Both the position numbers and the translations under genes were made by a program. From Rhyzopertha dominica (Eukaryota > Arthropoda > Insecta > Coleoptera > Bostrichidae), in NCBI GenBank assembly GCA_025024175.1, contig QCXZ01000137.1, forward strand, positions 2,666,001 through 2,730,000: a stretch of 64,000 bases of DNA, written 5' to 3'. Each line of letters starts with the position of its first letter. The stretch's first letter is position 1. Positions 1 through 10,489 of the stretch are shown here, in pieces. The notes beneath the pieces are model-generated. The model was not told the DNA's origin, ran no database searches, and worked only from the letters and a program-made list of their open reading frames with translations.

Positions 1-399
1 TCTTATCGCATTAAAGTGAGCTTCCACGTTTGATAAAACGTTCTATCAGACCCAATCATGCATAGAACTGCTGGGGTCGTCCGCCCACCCCCTATAATTT
101 TTAAATCTTATACAAACTCCACTGTTGACTTTAAAAGAGAAACTGCGTTGATTAAAAATCGCGGCCTGGGGCGTTTAATATTAGCATTGTTTTTTATGTG
201 CCCCTTCTACGGTGGATCAATTATCGATGTTCGAATATTATATTGGGCAAACAGAATCCAAACAAACTCAAACAAAACTGACCGTTCTGGTGGCGATAGT
301 CCGTATCGGGGACGTACTGTTCACTGTCGTCCGTCTCGCAGCTATTTCCTGCAAAAAAAAAGAATATTGATGGGGTAGGCCTCACATATAGTGAAAAGC
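1..399. other. no recognisable gene
   Basis: Mixed-composition DNA with a small GC-richer patch around 160-330. Short open frames on both strands show no domain that I recognise, and no inverted repeat or splice pattern stands out. Confidence 0.4.
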
Positions 400-643
400 T
401 AGCCCTAAGGAAACTATTTGAAGCTTTGACATATTGATCGGAATTTAAGTCCTTGTAATAATATTTTAGAAAATCCAAATGCGTATTTCGGCGGCTGCCA
501 TCGTTAGTAGAAATAAAAGAACCGACTTCTAGAAATTTTATGGGTTGAGCTGTCTTTAATATGTTGTATCGGTAGTGTTTGATTTCTTGTAGATAACGAT
601 GTCGCCAACTTGTCACCACATCACTTTCCTTAAATAGTTTCAA
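400..643 (-). pseudogene. possible DDE (IS630-like) transposase fragment
   Basis: The minus-strand frame reads KESDVVTSWRHRYLQEIKHY followed, about 15 residues on, by KFLEVGSFISTND. This resembles the stretch before the first catalytic aspartate in intron-bearing insect DDE transposases, where a D-I/V-V-x-x-R-H-x-Y/F-L-R block is followed by a hydrophobic-L-D-E-T-W motif. The intact transposase at 33941-35359 has the same layout (HIVSKRHEFLRNYIKN, then VFLDETW). In this fragment the catalytic D-E is degraded to L-E-V. No second or third catalytic motif and no inverted ends were found. The assignment rests on one short similarity and is tentative. Confidence 0.3.
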
Positions 644-773
644 TATTAATATACGCTGGAACGTGAAATCAATATTTTTAAAATATTTTACGGAAGTTTT
701 TCACAGCGTGACACAATGTTTTTCCGAATTGTATCTCTGTACAACAAGCTAACTGTTGAAATAAGCATGTACT

Positions 774-1755
774 CAATTCTCATTTCCACAGAGAGAACAA
801 TTTGTTTGGAAGAAAAAAAATATGTTTACGGCAAACAAATTATTTGTTTGTATATGGTGAAGTAAATGATTTGTTTGTTTCAAACCCTCAAAATTCTTGA
901 AGCGGCTAAAATAACATTTATTTAACATAATATATACAAAGCTTTAAATTAACTTTTGAAACTATTGAATCAAGAATAATCATTTCCTTTATAGAACAAA
1001 GTATTTGTTACACTAAACCATGAAGATGTTTGGAATAAATATATGATTAAATTTGACTGAAGCAATTATTTGTTTGAAATCAGAGATGAGGTAAGTGATT
1101 CTCTGCATACCAAATAAATATTTCTTTGCAGTAAAGATATCACTGATTTAGTCCAATGAAACAGCTATTTCCTGGAATCAAACAATTGTTTGATTGAAAG
1201 AATTCCTATGCTCAATTCATTATCTCTGTTATTGCAGCAAACTGCATGTGAATTTTAATGAAATATATATTTTTTAATTAGATTGTATAAATATTGCATT
1301 CAAACAAGCCCTTTAAACATATAAATAAATTGTTTTTAAGTTAAAGAAATAAATTTTGATTAACCCACTTCGATATGTCTATGTATTTTATGCAAGTGTA
1401 TTCCTGTGGCTTCCTGTTTTTTATAGAGCGTATAAAAGTTGTTTCTTGTAATTAAAAATGCAATATGTCACTCAATTCATTTCCGCAGAACTGTAATTGG
1501 TTTAGTAAAAATCATCTGATTTAAATCAGCCTAACCTAGACAAGTCCATTGACAATGTAAATTTTGCTACTTATATGTACGAATATAATGCAGACGGAAA
1601 GTATGATATTTATTTTAATTTAAAGGACAATCACAAATCTACTAGTTTCTATAGCTTGATAAATGTGTTCCATTTTAGTATTACAAATATACTTAATAAA
1701 TAACGCATTACTTGTATAATAGTAGTTTGATACAAATAGGGCACTTCATTGAGCA
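774..1755. repeat. TTTGTTTG-rich dispersed element, left part (copy A)
   Basis: This segment matches 52361-53290 base for base over most of its length, with small indels. It begins ACAGAGAGAACAATTTGTTTG and carries several copies of ATTTGTTTG and its complement near the end, including a CAAACAAATTATTTGTTTG palindrome. No coding frame was seen. At the motif GGGCACTTCATTGAGCA (about 1739-1755) the match to the other copies stops and the sequence passes directly into the YqaJ/Mutator relic at 1756. It may therefore be the terminal part of that larger element; see the finding on this junction. Confidence 0.75.
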
Positions 1756-1906
1756 AGTAAATTTATTACATTCTTACAACTCTGACTTAAGTACAGCAAG
1801 TAATGGTATGTTTTATTATAAAATACAATCAAGATTTTGTTTGTGAATATATTTGAAAAACTCAGAAACGTGAATATTTACTATTAATAATACCAATCGC
1901 CGATTT

Positions 1907-2290
1907 TTATGTACGTAAAGAGAGAAGTCGGTTAAAATATAAACTCAAAATCATACAAAAATTACCGTTTATATTTATACAGTAATGTTTGATAACTATT
2001 ATGGAGCTAGGATACTTAATTTCTATAATGGCAGTGTCATTTATTGGACTGACAGCAAGAAATTGGTGATTCCAGTGCACAAATAAACCAGAGNTTTTAA
2101 TTTTAAATCCAGNTAAAGTATCATTTTTTTGCCAAGTCTTCATTAACACTGCCCCAACGCATATATTTATTGCCTTTGAAGGGAGAATGAAAAAAAAACG
2201 TTTAGCAAGAATGTCATATGTATTGAGATTCCGGCGAAATACAACACGACCAACATTGGAAGCAGTTAATCTATATTATCGTTCTTGGAA
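1907..2290 (-). pseudogene. YqaJ-like nuclease domain relic
   Basis: The minus-strand frame reads GLFVHWNHQFLAVSP, then NDTAIIEIKYP. YqaJ-family (PD-(D/E)XK) nucleases carry a G-L-F-V-H...F-L-A-A-S-P-D segment followed by E-I-K-C-P, where D, E and K are catalytic. Here the D after S-P is missing, while E-I-K survives. The better preserved copy at 44894-45253 adds the upstream R-W-G-S-D-N-E helix. In animals this nuclease is found fused to Mutator-like transposase domains. Two undetermined bases interrupt the frame, and it is a pseudogene. Confidence 0.55.
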
Positions 2291-2639
2291 CCACCTCGGA
2301 TTAGCAGATTTACCTATGCCATCTTAATCTATTTCATCAAGTCCTGTTGAAGTTTTTGGAAGCAGTTTTCCCATTTGCTGCTCTTTATAGTCATCATCGA
2401 TGACATCTTCTTAATCCGATTCGCTTTTGACTTGATGGCCATGATCTGAATCGGGACCAACAGACATGTTTTTTTTTGGGATTGATCTTCTGCGAAAAGT
2501 CTTCTACAAGCTTTACCGCGTTCCCGCTTAGGAATACGGCTCATATATTTTTTTGTAAATTTTCCGGGGGTTCGTTTGGTAATTTTTCGATGAATTATTT
2601 ATCCCTGTTACGTTGCTAGTCATGTTTAATAAAAGGTTA

Positions 2640-3080
2640 TGAACATTCTGCACTAATATTTTAGAGCCTGTCAGTTAATCGCCAAGCAAAAGTAATTTTC
2701 ACAATTTTTATGATCACCAAATACATGCCTTGGGCAATTTTCAGTGTCTCTAGATAATCTGCCAAGTGTTCATCAAACGAGACATCCTCTGTTTTCCTGA
2801 AATTTAAGGCTTTCTTTATTGCTCCTCTCATTCGCTCTATGTTAGATTTCAAACTTTTCCGCATCTTCACAGGTAAACCTTATTTTTTGTCGAACTTAAA
2901 CGACTTCTTGCCATTTGGTGCAATTCTGAGACAGTTTCTCTGCAGATGGTTTGTGCATTTGGCGAACTAATTGTGGTCCGTAAGGTTTTGCGGTCAGAAG
3001 TCTGTCGCCGTCACCTACCAGTTTTACATATAATACTTCAGTCCGTGCATATCAATACTTTGAAACTTTCAGCAATTATA
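2640..3080 (-). pseudogene. Mutator-like transposase domain relic
   Basis: Reading leftward, the minus strand gives GDGDRLLTAKPYGPQLVRQ near 3020-2955. This resembles the GDGDSS...PY...V segment of Mutator-like transposase domains that accompany YqaJ nucleases in animal genomes. It is followed by a basic stretch (KSLKSNIERMRGAIKKALNF), where copy 2 reads CPRHVFGDHKNCENYFC about 30 residues later. That C-x-x-H-V-F-G-D-H-x-x-C-x-x-Y-F-C pattern is the zinc-knuckle-like signature expected in this family. In copy 1 the frame is broken in several places and the knuckle is partly lost. It is clearly non-functional. Confidence 0.5.
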
Positions 3081-3684
3081 TCGGATTCCATTCAAGTAGA
3101 TATTCCTTTCCAATTTTTTGTGCATCTGTGTCATGCGCTGGGATTGTTCTCTGCCTTTGTACAATTGATGCATAATTTATTTCACACACCTATGTATTGC
3201 AATTTTCCTGTTTTAACCCCCAAAAGTACTCTTTTCGCGTGTGTATTCAAAAGTAAAACCTTGGAGTAGCATCTAAGATTTCCCTAGTGATAAAAACAAA
3301 AGTGGTGACAGTTTTAAGAAGAGACAATAAATACAGATAATTTACGAGCACAATGATCCATCTGCAAATTATGAAAGTTTGCAACAAGGGATACATCTGC
3401 ATAGTTTATGAGGGCGAAGCTCCACCCCGCAAAGCATTAAAGGTTAACTCCCACGGTGCTAAAATTGTTCAAATTTGATGCAACAAAAATTCATTATTTT
3501 AGCTGCGATAAAGAAAAGAACAAATGTTTTGCGTATCAAAATTAAATTTTCTCTGGTGCTCTCGTCTTATTTTTTGTTTGTTTTAATCTTAATTTCTTTT
3601 CTTACACCTCTTTATTTTTTTCGGCAAAAGTCAGTGTGAATTTCGAAAAAGTACAATGACAACTCCCGAGAGAAATAATTTCCT

Positions 3685-4221
3685 TATTTTAATCGAGATA
3701 AGCCTTAAACGATATATGAAAAAACCGTTTCGCTACTTCTTCCTCAGTTAAGAATTTGATGAGTAAAATGTCCTATGTTCAAATCCAGACAAATATTTGA
3801 AAAACTCGCTTACCTTACTTCTACTGAAGATGGCAGCATGACTAGCATTTCCAAGACTGGCAGGTTGTATCTACGGTAGTTTTTTGCAATCTTTGTGCCT
3901 TATTATATTTTTATGTTATCTGTTTTTTGCATCATCTCCCCGGTATTACGTTTGCCCTTTTCATACCCCTACCCCTCCCCGCTCGCGAATTTTAAAAACC
4001 GCCCATTAACGCTGTTCTCTCTGAGCGAAATTCCTCCGAATCCCGACGGTACGGGCCATCATTTAGCCTCTTGCAAATTTGATGAGGCCAGCATACAACA
4101 GGTGGGGCGCGCCCGTAGCCGGCCGCCCTGGCCATTTCGGCTGCCTTTCGAATGTTAGCGTACCAGGGGGTTAAATGCTCGCATTTACCGTATTAATTAT
4201 GAACAAGTCGCTATTACTTAC
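3685..4221. other. intergenic, GC-richer island
   Basis: No gene is recognised. The stretch 3950-4180 is much richer in G+C than its surroundings, with CCCTACCCCTCCCC and GGCGCGCCC patches. It ends just before a candidate microexon. It could be conserved non-coding or old exonic DNA. Confidence 0.35.
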
Positions 4222-4263
4222 CTTCTTGATGCCAGGCCTCTCTCCAGTCCCCCGGGAACGGAC
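4222..4263 (-). other. candidate 42-base microexon
   Basis: On the minus strand a segment is bounded by a good acceptor (GTGTGTTCCAG) and a consensus donor (AAGAAG followed by GTAAGT). The 42 bases are a multiple of three and one frame reads VRSRGTGERPGIKK without a stop. The G+C content is far above the neighbours. The protein is not recognised and no adjoining exons were found. A chance pairing of splice-like sites remains possible. Confidence 0.3.
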
Positions 4264-5482
4264 CTGGAACACACCAGTCTGTTATGGGAATTGTTTTTTT
4301 TAAATTTTGCTTGTTTTGTGTTTGGTTCGTCAGGGTAGGGCTCTATAATTTAGTTTCGTTTTTAATTTTTTTCCTGGTTAAATGGATCCCAAAATGTTAT
4401 CGAATTATTTTATTTTACTTGGAAAAGAAACAAACTCTAGCTCTCTTAATATTCAAATATTATTCTTTTAAAAAAGTTTAAGAGATTTTTGTTAAGGATC
4501 CTTAGATTGTATTTCCATGTATACAAAGTGTCCCTATTTTTTTAAAACACTATTTTGTTACTATTTTTTGATACTTTTGCGAAAAACTACATTTGAAATT
4601 TCGAATATACCTTTAATTTATAGGTTTAAAATCTATATTAGTAGCTAAGATATCTTAAAAAAAAAAATTGCATCGCTATACACCCTTTTGTTAGTTGTTA
4701 TAGCTTATTAATCTAGCAAGATAAATTTGAAAACCGGAGATCCATATATTTTGTCGTTACTTAGTTGTAGTAAAAAGACTTCCTTGTAGTTTACTGATAA
4801 TTACGACTTTTCTTTGGTTGGTCCAGTATAAAAAATATAATACCAAATTTTTACTGAAACTAGCTGACGTTTAGCTACTGAAAGTCTGACTTTAATATAA
4901 CCTAATTTTATTTCAAGGAAAAAAATTGCCAAACCTTAAAACGGAAATAGCAAAAATGCGGCTGGTGTCAGAAGTCGAAAAGTTATCAACTGTATAGCTG
5001 TATAACCATTTTTGATGAAATGAATGTTGAACGCGTTAGATATTAAATCCTTGAATGGTATACAAGAATGTTTAAAGAAAACATTTGATGACGTCCTATC
5101 TTTGTTATATCTCTTTTTCAATCATCTCAAAATAAATCTCTTTTTAAATCTTAATTTATGTGTTTTAACTTTTTTTAATTTCTTGCAAATAACCTTACTT
5201 TGAATATAACGGGAGACTTTGTCAACACTCGGTAAAATTTATAGATCTCTTGTTCTTTGCCCTCATAATATACAATGCTAACTTAAGTTTTGATATCATC
5301 TACAGCCTAATATCAGCTTCATTATATAGTTCACAATAGCTATAATTCTATCGGTAGTTTTCGTAAACTAATCAAAAAGTATTATTGTTCTTACCTGCTG
5401 AAATTTTGTAGTGATCTGCTTGTTGATACGGCCCTGAACTAAAGGTAGATCCCAGGAGAGTGCCCTAAAACCAATGACACTA
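4264..5482. other. AT-rich intergenic DNA
   Basis: No coding region, inverted repeat or RNA gene was seen. Frames are short and of low complexity. Confidence 0.4.
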
Positions 5483-6691
5483 CAGGATGTTTCATGAATG
5501 ATAATGACCCTGACGAAATTAAAAATGCAACCCAAAATACATTTGCAGAGGTAACATTGATAATTGTTCATCGTCTTAAAAATATAAAACGTAGAGAGCT
5601 GTATAAATTCGTAAATTTTGACATAAACTTCAATAATTTGCTTTAAGTAAATTCGGTATTGTAAAACAAATTTTATTTTTGAAAAATGTTTATTCAATAA
5701 CATTAATGTAATAAATGCTCAAAATGTCACCCTCCGCTCTTTTCACAAGCTTGAATTCGTGCCCAAAACGATCTTTTAACATGCATTAATATTTCTGGAG
5801 TGATCACGTATTTTATTTTCTAAATGTTCTACACATTCAGTTGATGTTTGGTATACTTGCTCTTTTACCATTCCCCACAGAAAAAAAATCTAAAGGAGTA
5901 AGGTCCGGGCTTCTCGGTGGCCAACGATTAATTGAACCTCTTCCTATCCATCGGTTAGGCAAAACCAAATCAAGATGATTTCGCACTATTGTATGTTAAT
6001 GCGCAGGTGCCCTATCTTTTTGGAACCATAGATTCTGTCTTACTTGTAAATTTACATTTTGGAGAAGTACCGGTAAAATGTTTCTTAAAAAATTTAGATA
6101 AGTATTGCCGTTAAACTATCGCGAAAAAGATAAGGCCCAACAATTTGATTCCCCAATATTCCGCACCAGACATTCGTCAAGTAGATAGTTTGAAAATGCC
6201 CTTCTCGAATCTAACGTGGATTTCATTGAGCATAATAATGCATGTTATGTTTGTTAACTCCACCATTATTAGAAAATCTTGCTTCATCCGAGAAGCAAAT
6301 GTTGTCATAAAATCTCACATTCAAATTTTGGTGTTCTCGAAAAAAGTTACAAAATGCCAGTCTTTTAAGATAATCGTCTCCTTTAAGGCTTGAACCAATT
6401 GCAAGTGATACGGATGAAATCGATTGCCTTTAATTATTAGGTGTACTGAATACAGACTAATACCGGTTGCTCTTGAGACTACCCTTTGACCAATATGAGG
6501 ATTTTCGTCAATATTTTCCAATACTCTAATTTCATTGTCAGGGCCTGTTGCTGTTCTTTCTCTTGACTTTTTCAGTGGTGGCCAGTTTGTCCTTAAAGTT
6601 AATTCAAGTATCTTGAAAATTGGCTATGAGAATGTATTTTGTGTTGCATTTTTAATTTCGTCAGGGTCATTATCATTCTTGAAACATCTTG
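5483..6691 (-). mobile_element. DD41D-type Tc1/mariner element, decayed
   Basis: Two ends of about 50 bases are inverted copies: CAGGATGTTTCATGAATGAT at 5483 and the complement of CAAGATGTTTCAAGAATGAT ending at 6691, continuing through AATGACCCTGACGAAATTAA. Both ends are flanked by TA (5481-5482, 6692-6693), the target duplication of this superfamily. The start CAGG is shared with the intact DD41D element at 42076. The 1.2 kb body carries a broken transposase on the minus strand. Confidence 0.8.
5715..6660 (-). pseudogene. DD41D transposase relic
   Basis: Read leftward, the minus strand gives an amino-terminal helix-turn-helix piece (NPHIGQRVVSRATGISLYSV, then NRFHPYHLQLVQAL). It continues with CFSDEARFSNNGGVNKHNMH around the first catalytic aspartate, NVWCGILGNQIVGPY, and near the end IFFLWGMVKEQVYQ. 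These match, in order, the intact protein at 42705-43790 (SSLRNISTATGLSYSSVRKV, CFSDECIFF, NVWAGILGNGIVGP, FFLWGHLKSVVYK). Stops and frameshifts are frequent, and the D-L-x-x-L-D third catalytic site is lost. Confidence 0.75.
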
Positions 6692-6693
6692 TA

Positions 6694-7587
6694 CAATTAA
6701 GAACGTGCCCTATAATTTAAATCAATTCTTTATTTTAACACACCGATTTATATATCATATATCATATATTTGATTGTATACATACATACAAAAGTAACAC
6801 CAGACAAGTATTTCTCCTTTATTTAAATTTTAAAATCTTGATACTGTTTTCATATGACTGATGAAATGATTGATGATGGAAATACAACGTATGTTCGTTA
6901 GTAACATAGTCTTTAACACATATTTTGGTCCACACAAAAGATTAATTACTTCACAGACTAAAAGTTGAAGATTTTTACTTATTATCGCTATCGCCCGTTA
7001 AACATTACTGCAAAACAATACTTCTCACAAAATTTTGAGAAATTATTGCAACCATAAAGTAGATGAATACATAATCGAAGAATTACAATTACAAAANCTT
7101 CTATATAAAAAATAAACAAATAATTGACTACGGACATCTATTGGTGATTCAGTTCAAGTGTCATCGTTTTTTCAAAGATTTTTTATTGATGGNATCCAAT
7201 CAATCAACGTCGTAGCAAGCGAAGATCGCGTAATTAGGAACTTCCATAATTTGATGGGCCTCCGATGGCCGCAATCTTTAGTTTGTATTGTGCAACGGAC
7301 CAATTCAATCGCGTAATGAAATTGGCTGTTTCTGACTACGAATACAAAAGGCCGACGCCTCCAAAAGGTGCCTATAACAATGGTAACGCAACACCTTTAC
7401 CGTCGCTTTGAACTAACATTGCGGACACCGCAGGACCGTAACGTTGATATTGATGGAATGGCACGGAAAGCATTGTATAGAGGTGATAACGTTTATCAGA
7501 AGAAGAAAAGTTAAGGAATTGAAAGTCCGGGAGCTGGTAGCTTTCAAGCCTCTTCTGGAAAAGAAACCAGTAAAACAACAAACCCAG
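6694..7587. other. intergenic DNA
   Basis: An AT-rich stretch with ATATATCATAT runs near 6750-6790 and two undetermined bases. No gene is recognised. Confidence 0.4.
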
Positions 7588-7740
7588 ATCCATTCAGGAA
7601 GAACGTGGATGCTGAAACCAAAAAAGTTTTACTGGATTTATAGCAAAGCTGTCATACCCATAGAAACGTATGCGTCCTTAGTATGGTGATACAAAACCAG
7701 CAACAAAAGTACAAGAAACAAGTTAAGCAAGCTACATTGA
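7588..7740 (+). pseudogene. non-LTR retrotransposon reverse transcriptase scrap
   Basis: The plus-strand frame reads WMLKPKKFYWIYSKAVIPIE followed by TYASLVW, a stop, then YKTSNKSTRNKLSKLH. This is the thumb-side block of insect non-LTR polymerases (W-G-L-x-P-K-x-x-x-W-I-Y-x-x-V-I-x-P-I-x-T-Y-A-x-x-V-W, then L-x-K-L-Q). Only about 50 residues remain, with a stop, so it is a dead fragment. The catalytic palm is absent. Confidence 0.55.
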
Positions 7741-10489
7741 CATAGGGGGTTCGTCCTAAATAAAAGTCACAGATCTAGTGCAATTAAGCAGGCCTTATCT
7801 ACGAAGAGTAATTGAATACTTTTTATGATTTGAATAACGATTTTGAGAGTATCAATTCATTTTTATCAAATTTAACTGGTATTTTATTGATACTTCTGAT
7901 ATTAATGATGGTGTTGTTGTTGTTTTACAATTATATGAATTTTATCTGCGATCTTTATTTACCTATAAAAAATAAGTGTAAACAACCTTCTTGTTTTTTT
8001 TTTCTGAGCTTCCCAAATTAATCCAGACAAAAAGGATGTTGCATAAACGTTTTGAAATTTCTCGTAATATGTCTGATTATGATAAATTTGCGGAAGTAAA
8101 CAACCGATTTAAATCTGCTGTTTATGATTCTTATCTTTAATACATTCAATTAACAGAAAGTTCATTATGTTTTAACTCAAAAAGTTTAGGAAATTTGTAC
8201 ATGAAAAAAATCGTTGAATGTGTCGGGTGTCTTATTTTGGTTATAACTTCAAAACAAGAGAAGTTACCAACCGCAGATTTTTACCAAAGTTTGTCTTAAA
8301 AATAATCTCCAAAACAAAGTGAGAAAAGTATGGTGTCTTATTTGGGTTTTCTTGAGGGAAAATTTCCTTTTTATTTTGTTTTTCAAAATAAAAAAAAGAC
8401 AATTTTTCACCATTCACAATATATTTTTAATTCAAAAACAAACATTTTTTAAACAATTTAACTAAACAAGAGTCATATTTTCGTACTAATGAAGCTGCTT
8501 ATAATATCTTCATAATTTTGTTGTCTTAAATTGACACTTTCATACCTACTGGCGTCATTCCTTGTAAACTTATGGTAAAAAAATTGAAATGAATCAGTTC
8601 ATTTTCCAATTGACCAGAGTTTTTGTTTTTGCTAAGTCTTGAGCTGCTGCAATTATATCTTCATTTGGATTTGGTGTATCTCGATACAAGTGTTGGGTTA
8701 TACTACTAATCACATATTAAAACGCTTCCTTCCCGATACCCTACTTACCCTCAAAACAATAGGTCGCTTTGGGTTGTTGAGATTTATATGTTAAGTCTTT
8801 CGAAAGTTATCCCATCCACAAACAAAAACCACGGATACACAGACAAGAATTTTTTTGCTCAAATTTTAAAGCAAATGAGCAAATAAAAATTTAAAAATTG
8901 TTTTCGCGATACAGTACTTTCCATGCATTGGATGTGGAAGTAATTACCTAAAATAGCTATGATAGTGGTGGCTTTTATGTTTTATGAATTCGTAAATACA
9001 GGATGTTGCTGTACAAATTAAAAATGTAGTGATATATACAGTGTCCAATATGGCTGCACTGCAATATTTTTGATCAAAATAAATCTATCAAAATCTAAAT
9101 TTTTCGCCTCGTTATTGACGTGTTTTGCCCGTGGTACGACTATGTGTACTTCCAGTCCAGTAGTGGCTGCATTGTGTCTCTGAATTGGTGTCATTTTACC
9201 AACAAATATATATTTACACTTTAATCAAATCGGAAAGATTTTTAGATGAACTCTCTTCCGAAGTAGTTATAATGATACGCTCAATGCTGTCTATTATCTT
9301 ACTTATTTATTTTACTTACTGGAGAATAAATCTCTTTTATTATAGGCAAAAGTAGAAAATGGTTAGGTTGTTTGAAAAGGTGGACTTCTAATTTTAAGGA
9401 CATTAGAGAGATCTGACGTATTCGCTCTATATTGGAATATAATTCTGGTCGCCCTATTATCTTACATGCATTGCTTGAATTGAATCAGTTTAACAGGATT
9501 TTTTAAAAAGTTTATTGAATTTATGTTTAAGAAAACCAATGTTTATTTACACGATATTGATCTTTTAGCTAGGAATGTGTAGCTCTCTCCAAAATAGTGG
9601 AGATTTTTTTTATATTCAGAATTGTTAATAGTATGATTGATTCCTCGTATCTTGTTGGCAAAGTATTTTTTAATATTTTTATTTGTAATTTTCTATATAA
9701 CATTTTTTGTATGAGCCATTTCGCAAATCTATTCTGCGTTAAATAGTACTTTTTTTAGCTGACCAACATTCTGGTAAATTAAATTTCACTGGTTCCTCTT
9801 ATGTACAATTCAGACAGGGCTAGATATTCTATAATTTATGTATTTTTTATTAGCAATCTGTGTGTATATTTAGTTACAGTATCAATATAAAAAATTCTTC
9901 TTTTTTGTCGTTAAAAATGTGGCTGCCTACCTTTCTGAACTCAGTACACCTCTGTTAAATCGAACAGTAGGGCGAGGGAACTGAACAATGGACATATACG
10001 TGGTGTTTGGATAAGTCACTTACATTACGTTAATTGGCCAAACACCCCATCGGTTGTATTTAGGGTATTATGTCCTAATCACAAAAGAAGCTAATGTGTC
10101 CTGATTCTAGGAAAGGTCTGGGCGAAAATGCATATAGATTTTGGAGTTTAAATATAGTACTAGTTAGTGCCTTTAGTTGCACTGAAAATATTTGGGTTAT
10201 TCCCAAGTCAAATAATAATAGTATCGCACTTATTAATATACATGGTTATCCTAAAGTAGAGGATATACATATATCAAGCTATTATACTCTTTAATAAATC
10301 AAATTAATTGTAAAAAACGACCTCTATTTTATTACTGTAAAATTACTAATTAGTCCTCCAAATTGTATACAGCATTATTTAACATTTCTACGTTGAATAG
10401 CATGAATTTTGTCCCTAATACTGTTTTTTAATTTTTTAATAACCTCACAGCCAGTAAACTGCTGGGTATAAATCTAGTGATGTTGCTGG
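7741..10489. other. long AT-rich intergenic stretch
   Basis: No gene is recognised over 2.7 kb. At 8999 a TACAGGATGTTGC motif resembles the start of the DD41D inverted ends, but no partner was found. Open frames are short and rich in F, I, L and K, as expected from AT-rich noise. Confidence 0.4.

Larger units (their letters stand above)
1756..3684 (-). mobile_element. Mutator-like element with YqaJ nuclease, decayed copy 1
   Basis: This stretch is repeated at 44684-46349 (same order, same strand) with many substitutions; copy 2 lacks the equivalent of 3257-3620. On the minus strand both copies hold relics of one long coding region: a Mutator-like (MULE) transposase domain first (about 3080 down to 2650), then a YqaJ-type nuclease domain (about 2290 down to 1990). 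Many stops and frameshifts are present. The paired copies establish it as a dispersed repeat; the class assignment follows from the domain relics. Terminal repeats were not identified with certainty. Confidence 0.6.

Noticed and set aside
774..1200. CRISPR-like or satellite array from repeated TTTGTTTG
   Set aside because: The motifs are short, irregularly spaced and in both orientations, fitting subterminal transposon repeats.
1907..2290. Phage or viral integration suggested by the YqaJ nuclease
   Set aside because: The domain occurs next to a Mutator-like transposase in a dispersed two-copy repeat, so it is a transposon gene, not a viral insert.
2329..2544. 71-codon frame MSRIPKRERGKACRRLFAED as a separate small gene
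   Set aside because: It recurs in the second element copy (45327-45539) between the two domain relics, so it is the linker of the same broken transposon protein or its untranslated part.
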